A DNA stretch of 64,000 nucleotides. It comes from Astur gentilis (lineage: Eukaryota > Chordata > Aves > Accipitriformes > Accipitridae). This document shows, piece by piece, positions 20,201 through 31,329 of this stretch (position 1 is the first letter of the stretch; every line of letters begins with the position of its first letter). Where the stretch lies: NCBI RefSeq assembly GCF_929443795.1, contig NC_064881.1, positions 12,841,040 to 12,905,039 of the forward strand, read 5' to 3'. The notes under the pieces are model-generated. The model made no database searches, was not told where the DNA came from, and was given only the letters and a program-made list of their open reading frames with translations. A program made the translations under genes and the position numbers.

Positions 20201-23200
20201 AGACTGTTCCCCAAAATTAAGCTGCATATGAGTTAAGTGGTGGCACCCCTATTGCTTGATTTAGTTTGAGCCAGTTGATTTAATTATGCTGTGGGGAACA
20301 GTATATCAGTGCAGTAAGGATGTTTAGGAAAGGTCACTCCAGCTCTTATTTGGATGCTTTGATGCACAGTATATTTCAATGAGAATGTACCTATGAGCCC
20401 ATAAATATCTATGTACTAAAGATAAACCTTGCAGACCTTGTTAATTCTGTTACTATTGGCAAAGCCAAACTTATCTTAAAAGAATGAAGAAAAATTTTAT
20501 TTCTTTTAAAATTCAGTAGAATTTTGCTTGGTTGTTTTGTATCCGTACACTTCCTGTCCAAGAATCTCAAAGCACTTGCATTTAACAAGCTAGCCAGTCT
20601 CATTCCTGCAAGGGCAGTACTCTCGATGTGGTTTGAGAATGAATGAGTTCATCTATGTCATTTCCTACAGATGCCACCTGAATTGCCTCCTTCTTAATCA
20701 ACTTATTAATATTTTTTCCATATACCATTCACTTCTGTGTGTTCCTGTATGCGTTGAACTTTTCTGATTTTACTTTGTCAATTTTCTCTAATTGCCTCTA
20801 AAAATATGGGGGAGGTGATCCTCACCTGACGACTTACTTCAGATTACTAAGGCTTTCAAGGGTGACCTTTGCAAAAATTTGACATTTCTGTGTTAACTCA
20901 GGTTTGTACCATAATCTGATCTCATTAGGATTATCCATTGCTTTAAGCCAAGGTTGTGCATGAGTAGTGAGAAGATCAGAACCTTGTGATTCCCATTTCC
21001 TTGTCCTCTTGAATGACATTTCCCATTTAACATTTACATTGCTGTATTTCAGGCAGCATTATAGAATAGATGACCATTTCTTTTGCTGTCAAAACACAGT
21101 TTATGTGACCGCATTTTTAAGTCTTGGTGTATATAGATTTCAAGGACTTCTATTGTCTCCTACACAAAATCCATGTGCTATAGATTATGCCTGTAATTTT
21201 AATTCAGCTAAACTGCAGTTGCATATTTATCATATAAATATGTGTATATAAACAAGTGAAACAATTCTTTATATTTAAGTAGGAATTTACATGTATTTTA
21301 AAGTCAGCTATAGCCTTCTGTTGCTTGAGTTTTACTCTGTTACACGGCAGCTTTACTGGTTCTATTACAGATGACTCCTCATGCTTCAAGTTGATAGGGA
21401 AAAAACCTAGCTCAATTTCTTGAAGTTTCCAAATAAATTCTGTAAACAAGTTTTAAAAATTAAGGTAACGGCAGATAATGATCAGAAAATGTTAACTGCC
21501 TGTCACAGGAACCGTTTATGAAAACAACAGAGCTATGTCTAAGAAGCCGTTGGTAGCATCATAGATATGAAATTTTATTTCCATTGATTAGACAATGATG
21601 TCTTTTACTATTCAAGGACAGGATCCAGAAAATATCAACTTTTCATAACACAAATTTTTAACTTTTTCATTTTGGCAGAAGCAGGAGAGAGATGGCAGGA
21701 TGCAAAACAGACAAAGTAAAGAATAAATGTATGTGATTATAGATTTCAGTTAAAGCAATCAGAGCTTTGCCTAAGACATGTCTACATTTGTCAAATCCAA
21801 GACAAACTCTGTAAACTCTGATAAATAATTTGGAGCTGCAGTTTGCAAGGCTCACTCAGACTAAGGTTATCTTAGCAGTAAATTATTTCTCATCCATCAG
21901 TCCCTCTATCTTGTTTTATTGCAACACAGATTTGATAAGATAGGATTACTTGCACAAAGGATAGCTTTCCTTCCTTTCAGACTGCACATCATAGTCTGTT
22001 ATATGTACTCCTTAAACTGAGAAACAATTTTCTCTATAGTAAATCGGTCCATATGGAACCAATCTTTGAAAAGTAACCTAGATTTCAAACTCAGTCAGTA
22101 GGAAGATAGACAGCACGTTATCTTGGTAAGTCTTGCCTAATGATAAAAATCTCAGTGACAGAAAAATGTTTATTATTCTTATTTTAAAGGTGACTTTCAA
22201 GGGATAAGAATCCGCTTATTCATCATGTGTAGGTCCTTAAACAAAATGCAGTCCTGGAAGTCTGCAACATAACCCTCCCTGTCTCAACTAAAGACGCAAG
22301 GAAGAAAGCAGCTCTTCATCCTTGCTGGCACATAGCAGTGCTGGAGTGAATGGGCCACGGACAAAGTTACAAAAGCCACAACTCACTCAGGCTGCTGAGT
22401 GAAACAAGCCAATAATAAGCCAACACGAAGGAACCTTCTGGCTAAGTCAGTGCTGAAATGGCAGAGGATGCTCTAAAAAACTTAGTAGGAAGCTTAGAAG
22501 GAAATGGTGGCCAAGTGATGTTGGTCTGTGCACAGCAGCTTGCGGGCACAAAGGAAGCACAGCAACACCAACAGATTAATGCATTTTGAATGGTCATTAT
22601 TATTCTTTTGAGGAGTTCCATGGCTCAGGAGCATCTCTGCCATCTCTAATTCATGAAGATTTTAGGTTTCATCCAACCTATGTTCAGTTTTCACAGAGTT
22701 TAGTAGTTTATGCCAAATATGCCAGAAATTCCTATCTAATTCTGTGTTGTCTAATGTTACAGACATTACAATTACTTCCTTCTGCCAAAATGCAGTACAT
22801 GGGCGAGTTGGTGTGGCTGTGGGTGAATTTAATCTGTTGCATACTACTCCCTGCAGAAATAGTGCATATATCCCCATCTTCAGGTAATGCTTTCTACCTT
22901 CATTATCTTTATTCAATATACATAAAGATATTTAACATTACTTTTATAATGAGAGAGAAAATAAAACAAGTAATAAGTTCTTACATTTTTATTTGAATCC
23001 CATGTACCCAAGAATGAGTTCATACTAGCTGGCTTTTAAAGAGACAAAGCCTTCGCAGCTGATTGATAAATAGGGCTCAAGCCATGTTTAATAAGTCCTT
23101 ATCATTACAAAATACCAAACAGAAATGTTAGTTTCTCTTTCAAGTCCATCCCTCTCTCTGCTGCTCTGAAAAGACAGACATCCTTTTTTTTTGTTGTCAG

Positions 23201-24639
23201 ATGATGAATAGTGAAAATAAGGAGGAATAATATCAATAAATGAAGAATAAAAACACCTCATGTCCTTTTACCACTGATATCAGGAAGGATTAATTTTAAG
23301 AATAATAAAAAGGTCACATTTATGACATTTCAAGCTACCACCAGAATAGAAAATATTCTTTTCAGATAATCATCATATAAATCAATGCTAAGGTCTAATA
23401 AGTATCTTCCTGAGCCAATTCCCTTTAGTAAATTCAATGAAAACGGTGCATATATAATGTGCTTTTAAAATGAAGTTGGACACAATTTTATTGAATTTTA
23501 CATAAGGAGAGGAGTCTTGCTGAAGTTCAGCTGCTTTTTCATCTCTCTCTCCATTTTGTCTTAATAAACCATGTTAGCACCCTGAAAAAGAACTATGCTA
23601 TTTAACATTAAAACCAAAACCATTTAAATTGTAGGACTCTTGTTTTGCTGACACATGTGTAAGGATGAAAACTTGTTAAATTTGATTAATTGTTCTGCCG
23701 TATGGTTGACACTTCACCAACAAAGCTGCTAAGAACTGCTTATTTAAATTGAAAGTGTTAGTTTCCATATTTCAGAATTTAAGATAGCGGGTTTAAATGA
23801 GGAAAGCAGAATGCAATGAGAATATCTGTCATTAATTACCAAGTGACATAAATACCAGCCTACATTTCCAACATTTCATTTGTCATTTCCCATCATTCTT
23901 TATTTCTCATAAAAAACCTCAAGTGTTAAATCTGGGGTTTGGGAAATTACTTTCCCTGGTGCCACTTGTCACACGTGGGCAAAACTATCTATTTAAATTT
24001 CCTCCTTCAATTCCTGGGGTTTTAGAAAGACTCAGATTCCATTTAAAGTACTTTTTCATTCCTGTGTTCATCATTCCATCAAGATCCATCAGCCCAGATG
24101 CATCAATCCATTGAAAGGACTTTAATATGCAGGTTATTTTTTTTAATTTGTTATTCTGAAGATGAGCACTGCAAAATATCTGGAAACTTGTTTACATTTT
24201 CTTGAAGCACCAAGATAACCAAAGCATTTTTGCTTGCTTTTTTTCTGCGCTGTATTACTACAGCAGATCGCCCTTCAGGCTTTGACTTTGCTCCTAAGTA
24301 CTGTGGTACTCCAAAAGCAGCACTTGCATTAGGTGTGAGTGGATTCTATCGAGTCTGCATAGTAATTCTTTACCACATTTTCAGCTTTCTAAATTTTGAT
24401 TCATGTTATTTTCTGCTGGTTTTAAGACCAGAATTGACTATTAAGGCCAGTCTTATCCTCTTGTTATCATAGGTCATTCAACTTCATCCAGTTACCCTGT
24501 TATGAGGCCAATATCTTGGCTTTAGAAGCAGCATGTTGTTCTAAGGATATCCAGAGATGGAAAATGCTCAGATTATTTTCATAGCTTTTTCCAGTAATTA
24601 ACGTCTTTCCCTGAAATTATGCAGTGATGCCTAATTTTT
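17269..24639. other. AT-rich gene-free region
   Basis: No host gene, RNA gene or clear recent repeat seen. The longest frame is 136 codons on the plus strand at 22586-22996. It is hydrophobic toward its end, has no recognisable domain or splice context, and is probably chance. Other frames are shorter still. Confidence 0.55.
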
Positions 24640-25060
24640 AATTTAAATTAGTTTTGCTTAGAATTCAGCTCTTGATCCTTACAACCCTTCTTCTGCAGGA
24701 TTACACAACCTTTCCTATCTGATGTTTTCTTTCCAGGGCAGTATTTATGCACTGTAATGAGATCTTTTCTAAATGTACTTTTTCAAATGAGCTATTAAGA
24801 TCTGTCTTGTCTGGTCTCTCACAGTAAAGAATTTTCTCCAACTCTCAAATAATTTTTGTAGTCCCTCTATTTTCCTAATACCTTTAGAAAACATTGATCC
24901 CAGAACTGGACACATAATTCTAGCACTGATCTCTATCAATGTTGTTATATTAAAGAAGGAAATCAGACCTTTTTGACATCACTCTTTTGTGACATTGACA
25001 AGTGTTAACTACCTTTTCCTATTGGTAAATGCTATGTGATTATCTGTTGAATCTGTAATT
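24640..25060 (-). mobile_element. Old CR1-type LINE remnant
   Basis: Read on the plus strand, this stretch keeps the order of blocks seen in reverse-complemented CR1 3' regions. These are GTAAAGAATTTTCTCCAACTC, then TTTTTGTAGTCCCTCT, then CCCAGAACTGGACACA, then a CACTGATCT block and a TTTTTGACATCAC block. It is highly diverged, with no open frame. Ends are approximate. Confidence 0.45.
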
Positions 25061-26315
25061 AATCCAGCTCATACCCAGAGAAATAATCTCCCTGTTGCTT
25101 GTACAAACAGGAATTCCAACAAAACCTTATGCTAAACCAAATAACCAGTTTGGGTTTTTTTCTTTTTCTTTTTTTTTTTCTCTTTTCTTTATTTTTCCCC
25201 TCCAGCATGCCTAGGAGTGCCAAATGCTTAAAAATCTACAGATTTCAAGTTTCCCTTAAAAAGAGATTAGCTTTCCTCTTCCCCCCACAGATTTTCTTTT
25301 CTTAAATACAGGTGTGTCAAAAATCTCTTTCTCAGGGCAGGAGAAGGGATCACTGTATGTGACAGATGATCTAAATCATGTGCAAACTTGAGAGATAATC
25401 TGCAAGTTTAGAAAGAAGGGACTGGAAGGAGAAAAGGCTTCTATCCATGCCATGATGTATTTCCTCATCCCAAGCTAGTTTCAAAATTCACTGCCAAACT
25501 CTACAAGCCACCTGCAGATATTCTGACTAACACTGAATAATATTTGATGAGAATTGCATTGATTTCTGCAGAACCATGCATGCAGCATGATATTGCTCAA
25601 CGTGACTGAAAGAAAAATTTGGCCCCAAAGAAAATGACTCATGCTAGTCTCCCTTTGCAGTTATTTTAATAATGAAGTAATTAGAACTGAGCCTGACTAT
25701 TTCTCCGGTTTCTTTCTCCCCAGCCCACCAACAGCTCTATTTTATGCCAACCCACTGGTACCATGTCCAGGTAGCTGACGGCTATCTTGTTAACAAGAGG
25801 ATTTATGATCTTTTTCAAGTAGTTCATACTCCACACAATCCTTTTATACAATTGCCAAATTGAAAGGGCTTAAGTACAGTTTTGCTCCTTAAATATTAGA
25901 CAAAATAATCTTTATAGCATTTATTGAAAGATGAAAATTGCAGAAAGCTTATAAATACTTCCCTGTATTGGACAAAACTCCTGCAGAATATGAATGTTAT
26001 TGATCTGAGTGTAATATCTGTCTTATGGCTTGCCATATGCAGAGTGCTGTGTGCTCCTTAGCTACCCCTTTGACAGAAAGGAATCAATCTTGGAGAATGG
26101 TTTTGAGAAAGGGTCTGACTTGGGCTTGTTAATGTGCAGGATCACAACATGTTCTTTGAAGGAGGGTAACCACAAAACACCTGAGGTTTGTAGACATTTC
26201 TCTGCATTTTCTCTTTGGTAAAGTGAAGCACAAGAATTCATAATCATAAACCAAGATAATTTTGTGATACTTTTTTCCTGTTGAAAAATTCTCTCTTCCT
26301 TCTTTCATCGTAATA
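25061..26315. other. AT-rich gene-free region with a T-rich tract
   Basis: No gene seen. A pyrimidine-rich tract, mostly T with some C, runs near 25150-25202. Short frames only. Confidence 0.5.
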
Positions 26316-27040
26316 AAATGAACCATCCTGGCTTAGATCAGCGATCCATTTTGTTCAACATCCAGTATCCCACCGTGTCTGTAAGTACCCAGTTACATCA
26401 CTGTCTAGGAAAGTGCAAGAACAGGCCAAGCATTTGTAATACTTCCCTCTTATATTTTCTTAGTCTTTAGTTATTTCAGCACAGGCACCTCCTGAGCTGG
26501 ATTGGTTTCTGTGAGTCCCGTAGCAGAAGACTCCTCTCACATGAGCAGCTCCCCTGGAAACCTTGTCAATTTTTAGCATTCATAGGGTCATCTCTCGAGG
26601 AGCTCTGCAGATCCGTACATGTGGGACTCCCACCTTCCCCATAATCCTTTTTTAAGCTGACTCCTAATAGTTTCATTTGTAGTTCTGGTATGTGAGGAGG
26701 CAGCGAAATGTTGACTCCTGTCCACCCTTTCCACATCACTAATGCTTTTGTGGCTCTCTGTTGTATTCTCCATGAGTCCTCTCTTTCCCAAACTGAAACA
26801 CATTGGCTTATGAAGCAGTTCCTCACACAGAAACTGGTCTATGACTCGATTCCTCTTCCTGCCCTACTCTGAAAGTTTTCCAGTTCTGCTCTGTATATTT
26901 CTTAAAGATGAGGAGATCAGAACTGTGTGTTGTGTTCAGGATGTGGATGAGCCATGGATTTATACAGTGAAGTTTTCCTCTTTCTACATTTATAAGGGCA
27001 TTTTCATTGGCTTTGACTTTTCTATTTGCCTTTAGAAAGA
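26316..27040 (-). mobile_element. Old CR1-type LINE remnant, second stretch
   Basis: On the plus strand it begins with TGGCTTAGATCAGCGATCC and a CATCCAGTATCC block. It continues through a TTTGTGGCTCTCTGTTG block and a GATGAGGAGATCAGAACTG block, and reaches GAGCCATGGATTTATACAGT. This order matches reverse-complemented amniote CR1 elements. Several indels and stops are present, and short frames around 26566-26826 are decayed reading of it. Ends are approximate. Confidence 0.6.
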
Positions 27041-27237
27041 GTAGGAGTGAATACTGGTAGGAAATACAATAACGGTTTTAGGAGTTCAGGGGAAAAAGTT
27101 GTACATGTATGCACAGTATATAAGCATGCAACTGTTTATCCACCTTCTGAAATACTTGCTGTAAATATGCTTAGGAGCTGAAGAGATCCTTTCCTTGTTT
27201 TGGGCTGAGATATTTTTAGAGACTACTGAACACATTT

Positions 27238-27242
27238 TATGT
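27238..27242. repeat. Target-site duplication, 5' copy (TATGT)
   Basis: TATGT immediately before the 5' LTR, repeated immediately after the 3' LTR stub at 31325-31329. The 5-bp length fits class III (ERVL-like) elements better than the 6 bp of class II. Confidence 0.75.
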
Positions 27243-27826
27243 TGTCCTGGTTTTGGCTGAGATAGAGTTAATTTTCTTTCTAGTAGCTGGTATAGTGCTA
27301 TGTCTTGCGTCCACTGTGAGAAGAATGTTGATAATACACTGATGTTTTCAGTTGTTGCTAAGTAGTGTTTAGTCAAGGATTTTTCAGCTTCTGATGCCCA
27401 GCCAGCAGGAAGGCTGGAGGGGCACAAGAAGTTGGCACAGGACACAGCCAGGGCACCTGACCCAACGTGGCCAACGGTGTATTCCATACCATGGGACGTC
27501 ACATCTAGTATAGGAACTGGGGGGAGTGGGGGCGGGGGGAATCGCTGCTTGGGAACTAACTGGGCATCAATCAGCAAGTGGTGAGCAATTGCATTGTGCA
27601 TAATTTGGTTTGTATATTCCAATCCTTTTATTATTATTATTGTCATTTTATTATTGTTATTATTATCATGATTAGTTTCTTCCTTTCTGTTCTATTAAAC
27701 CGTTCTTATCTCAACCCACGAGTTTTACCTTTTTCCTTCCGATTGTCTCCCCCATCCCACTGGCTGGGGAGGAGTGAATGAGTGGCTGCGTGGTGCTTAG
27801 TTGTTGGCTGGGGTTAAACCACGACA
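27243..27826 (+). repeat. 5' LTR of the retrovirus
   Basis: 584 bp, starting TGTCCTGGTTTTGG and ending GGTTAAACCACGACA. It includes an ATT-rich microsatellite at about 27629-27672, an ATTAAA polyadenylation-like hexamer at 27694-27699 and a GGGG/C-rich patch near 27518-27540. The same family appears inverted at 49162-49618, where the encoded shadow frames are also alike. Confidence 0.9.
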
Positions 27827-27834
27827 GTCCGTTG

Positions 27835-27852
27835 TGGCACCCAACGTGGGGC
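27835..27852 (+). other. Primer-binding site, lysine-tRNA type
   Basis: An 18-base block beginning TGGCACCCAACG, eight bases after the 5' LTR. It differs by one base from the site complementary to the 3' end of tRNA-Lys(1,2), used by some betaretroviruses. The usual ERVL primer is tRNA-Leu, so this is a point to check. Confidence 0.75.
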
Positions 27853-27935
27853 ACAAAGGGTTGAGATAACATCAGATCGGACCAGAGTGTGTTAAAACAA
27901 ATTTGTTACAAGCATTCATTATATTAGTTTAATAG

Positions 27936-28187
27936 TTGTCAGTCATGATGTCGATTTATGGGCTTTTAGAGTTGTGGCGCTCATTTGTAGAATTTTGTTA
28001 TGTATCACCTCACCTGCTGTATGTAGTCCATGTGCTGCTGCTTATGATCCATGGGAGGTGGATTAAAGTTTTCTCTTTGATGTATTGTATAATACTGGTT
28101 TATGGTATAATAAAGTTATCGGTCGTGGGACTAATCTGGTATTTGCACTCAGCACTGTCATCACCTCCACACTGCACATCTGTGTGA
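27936..28187 (+). CDS. Small hydrophobic open frame in the retroviral leader
   Basis: Unbroken 83-codon frame between the primer-binding site and the gag-like region. It has two hydrophobic stretches, about residues 22-40 and 47-69, that could span a membrane, separated by the basic HGRWIK. I do not recognise the product. Everything downstream in the provirus has decayed while this frame is intact, but at this length an intact frame can survive by chance. It may instead be part of the leader RNA with no coding role. Confidence 0.3.
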   Translation: MSVMMSIYGLLELWRSFVEFCYVSPHLLYVVHVLLLMIHGRWIKVFSLMYCIILVYGIIKLSVVGLIWYLHSALSSPPHCTSV

Positions 28188-28287
28188 AACTATTAATAAG
28201 TACACCCTTTACCTTCCCTCCTTGGACAGCCAATCTGTGGGTGAGACATCTTTCTTCCCCTTTCTCTTCTCCTCTAGTCTAATTACA

Positions 28288-29830
28288 ATGGCATTTGAGA
28301 ATATTGAAAAATTTGAATATCCTTGGGATGTTGAAACCAGCATGGTCCTACTGTTAGGAACTAGCATGTTCCTGAATGTGGTTCAGGTCTTGTTTAGGGT
28401 TAAACAACTATTTAAGAAGATCACTCAGAGATCTGCCCCAAGGCTGGATAATTATGAGTGGCAGGTTGTGTGAGGTAGTATGGGCAAATGCCTAGGGTAG
28501 TGGGCACCTCCAGGGTTTTGGAACTTCACCCTTGAACAAGTGCAGAATTGTGAAAAACTAGTAGAACATTTGGAAAAAATATGCTGTCATGCCAACAATT
28601 GGGAGACACAAATTGCTGCAATGCTCTGGGGCCTGGCCCATCCCTATTGAGCCCTGTTCAACACTGTTCAGTACCCTCAAGGGGAAGAGCAGGTATGTGG
28701 ATCTGACAGCAAGGCAACAGGCACTGCGGCCACTCAAACCCCAGCAACAGGCACTGCAGCTGAACCAGTGAACCAACCCATACCAGTATCAGTTGCCCCC
28801 ATACAGAAGAAGAAATATATCAAAAAATCAGTTTGCTTAGCGAAGGATGGAGATGAACCAGGGTCATCACGAGAACAGGAGGAAGAGGCAGAACCAGAGG
28901 TAATCACCCTATCCCTATCCCTGAGTGAGCTGCGGGATACGTGAAAAGACTTCAGCCCTCATCCAGGTGAGCACATTGTCACCTGGCTGCTCTGATGCTG
29001 GGATAACAGGGCTAGTAGCCTGGAATTAGAGGGTAGGGAAGCCAAGCAGCTGGGATTGCTTTCTAGGGGAGGTGGCACTGACAAGGCAATTGGAAAAGGG
29101 ACACAAGCCCTCAGCCTCTGGAGGCGGCTCCTGTCAAGCGTGAAGGAAAGGTACTCCTTTAAGTAAGATGTTCTATGTCGATCAGGCAAGTGGACCACCA
29201 TGGAGAGAGGTATCCAATATCTGAGGGAATTAGCCATGGCAGAGACGATTTATTATGACCTGGACAATGCACAATTGTCCAAAGATCCAGATGAAGTCCA
29301 ATGTACATGACCCATGTGGTGGAAGTTTGTACAGAGTGCACCATCGTCCTATGCCAACCCGCTAGCAATAATGACCTGAAAAGATGAAGAGGGACCAATG
29401 GTGGATGAATTGGCTGGCTGACTCTAGCAACACAAAGAAAGTCTCTCTTCCTCACTACAAGCCTGCATTTCTGCTGTGGAGAAGCTGCCCTGGGATTTCC
29501 AGCAATTCAAAGAAGATAAGTCCTGCTCCCCACCTGTGTGGACGAATGTCTCAGCTATTAGGAGTGAGAGTTCCTCTGCCCAAGAGAGACAATATAGAAG
29601 GTACACACCACGAGGTACCCTGTGGTTTTATCTATGTGACCACAGAAAGGACATGAGGAAATGGGATAGAAAACGTACCTTGGTCCTAGATACACGGGTA
29701 CATGAGTTGCGAGGAAAAAACACCACAAAAGGGGATTCTTCCAGGGAAAATGCCGCTTCAGCTTCCAGACAAAGTAGAAGAGCTGATCCTACTTCTGATC
29801 GTCTTGAAGAGACTTCTAAGTCAGTTTAAC
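28288..29830 (+). pseudogene. Broken gag-like region of the retrovirus
   Basis: Short frames in changing phases fill the interval where gag should lie. An opening frame from the ATG at 28288 ends at 28473. A later one at 29476-29829 contains CDHRKDMRKW and a basic tail. The intervening frames are interrupted by stops. An acceptor-like CCTCTAG preceded by a pyrimidine tract lies just before 28288. Identification as gag rests mainly on position between the leader and protease. Confidence 0.5.
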
Positions 29831-29939
29831 AAGAAGTGAGTAACGGATACTCTGAGCAGGATTAGAGGGGCCCTGCCTCCAGCCAGGTGGAGGAAAGGGA
29901 CAACCGCATTTATTGGACTGTGTGGATTCAACGGCCTAG

Positions 29940-31240
29940 AGCATCAGAATCCCACGGGAGTACAAGGCTCTAGTGGACACAGGTGCACAGTGTACCCTAA
30001 TGGCATCAAGTTATAAAGGCGCAGAACCCATCTGTATTTCTGGTGTGACGGGGGGATCCCAACAGCTAACTGTATTGGAGGCTGAAGTAAGCCTACTGGG
30101 AATGACTGGCAGAAACATCCCATTGTGACTGGCCCAGAGGCCAGCGTATCCTTGGCACAGACTGCCTCAGGAGAGGGTATTTCAAGGACCCAAAGGGGTA
30201 TTGGTGGGCTTTTGGTATAGCTGCCCTGGAGATGGAGGGAATTAAAGAGCTGTCTACCCTGCTGGTCTCTCTCAAGACCCTTTGATTGTGGGGTTGCTGA
30301 AGGTTGAAGACCAACAAATGCCCATTGCTACCACAACGGTGCACCGGTGGCAATATCGCACCAACCGAGACTCCCTGATTCCCATCCATATGCTGATTCG
30401 TCAACTGGAGAGCCAAGGAGTGATCAGCAAAACTCACTCACCCTTTAACAGTCCCATATGGCCAGTGTGAAGGTCTAATGGGGAGTGGAGACTAACAGTT
30501 GACTATCGTGGCCTGAATGAAGTCACACCATTACTGAGTGCTGCAGTTCCAGGTATGCTAGAACTTCAGTATGAACTAGAGTCAAAGGCAACCAAGTGGT
30601 ACACCACAACCGACATCGCTGATATGTTTTTCTCAATCCCTCTGGCAGCAGAGTGCTGGCCAGTTTGCTTTACTTGGAGAGGTGTCCAGTACACCTGGAA
30701 TCAACTGCCCCAGGGGTGGCAACACAGCCCCCCATTTGCCATGGACTGATCCAGACTGCACTGGAAAAGGGTGAAGCTCTGGAACACGTACAGTACATTG
30801 ATGACATCATCGTATGGTGCGACACAGCAGAAGAAGTTTTTGAGAAAGGGAAGAAACTAATCCAAATCCTTCTGAAAGCTGGTTTTGCCATAAAAGAAAG
30901 CAAGAGCAAGGGACCTGCACAGGAGATCCAGTTTGTAGGAATAAAATGGCATGATGGATGTTGTCAGATCCCAATGGATGTGATCAACAAAATAGCAGCT
31001 ACGTTTTCACCAACTAATAAAAAGGAAACACAGGCCTTCTTAGGTGTTGTGGGTTTTAGAGAATGCATATTCCAAATTACAGTCCAATTGTAAGCCCTCT
31101 CTATCAAGTGACCTGGAAGAATGATTTTTAAATGGGTCCCTGAGCAACAACAAGCCTTTGAAGAAATTAAGCTGGAGATTGTTGATGCAGTAGCCTTTAG
31201 ACCAGTCCGAGCAGGACAAGATGTTAAAAATGTGCTCTAT
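29940..31240 (+). pseudogene. Broken protease-reverse transcriptase (pol) of the retrovirus
   Basis: The protease active site LVDTGAQ is at 29967-29987 (DTG at 29976-29984). Reverse transcriptase follows with SPFNSPIWPV, then a TGA stop at 30468-30470, then RLTVDYRGLNEV in the same frame, LPQGW near 30710, a frameshift around 30740, and the catalytic YIDD at 30794-30805. The connection block KKETQAFLG lies near 31020, then another frameshift. The sequence stops being pol-like near 31240, where the 3' LTR stub begins. RNase H and integrase are absent. The YIDD-I-V form and surrounding blocks resemble class III (ERVL) enzymes. It is not functional. Confidence 0.85.
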
Positions 31241-31324
31241 ATTCTCTTCCCCATCCTACTGGGTGGGGGGGAGTGAGTGAGCAGCTGCGTGGTGTTTAGT
31301 TGCTGGCTGAGGTTAAACCATGAC
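31241..31324 (+). repeat. 3' LTR stub
   Basis: 84 bp that align with the last 84 bases of the 5' LTR (about 27743-27826): CCCCATCC, then a GGG-rich patch, then GCTGCGTGGTG and GGTTAAACCATGACA. All upstream parts of the LTR are missing. The junction with pol lies near the sequence CTCTATATTCTC at about 31236-31247. Confidence 0.85.
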
Positions 31325-31329
31325 ATATG
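31325..31329. repeat. Target-site duplication, 3' copy (TATGT)
   Basis: TATGT immediately after the LTR stub, identical to 27238-27242. Confidence 0.75.

Larger units (their letters stand above)
27243..31324 (+). mobile_element. Internally deleted endogenous retrovirus (ERVL-like)
   Basis: 4.1-kb proviral remnant: full 5' LTR, primer-binding site, leader with a small hydrophobic frame, broken gag-like region, protease DTG motif, reverse transcriptase with YIDD, then an abrupt join to the last 84 bp of the 3' LTR. The TATGT repeats at both outer edges show that the two ends belong to one insertion. RNase H, integrase and most of the 3' LTR are missing, and no env was seen. Multiple frameshifts and stops make it inactive. 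Class is inferred from the 5-bp target repeat and the ERVL-like reverse transcriptase. The primer-binding site points to a lysine tRNA. Confidence 0.85.

Noticed and set aside
22586..22996. 136-codon plus-strand frame, hydrophobic near its end
   Set aside because: No recognisable domain or initiation context, and the AT-rich DNA favours hydrophobic codons. Probably chance.
26566..26826. 86-codon minus-strand frame
   Set aside because: Falls inside an old CR1-like remnant and shows only decayed blocks.
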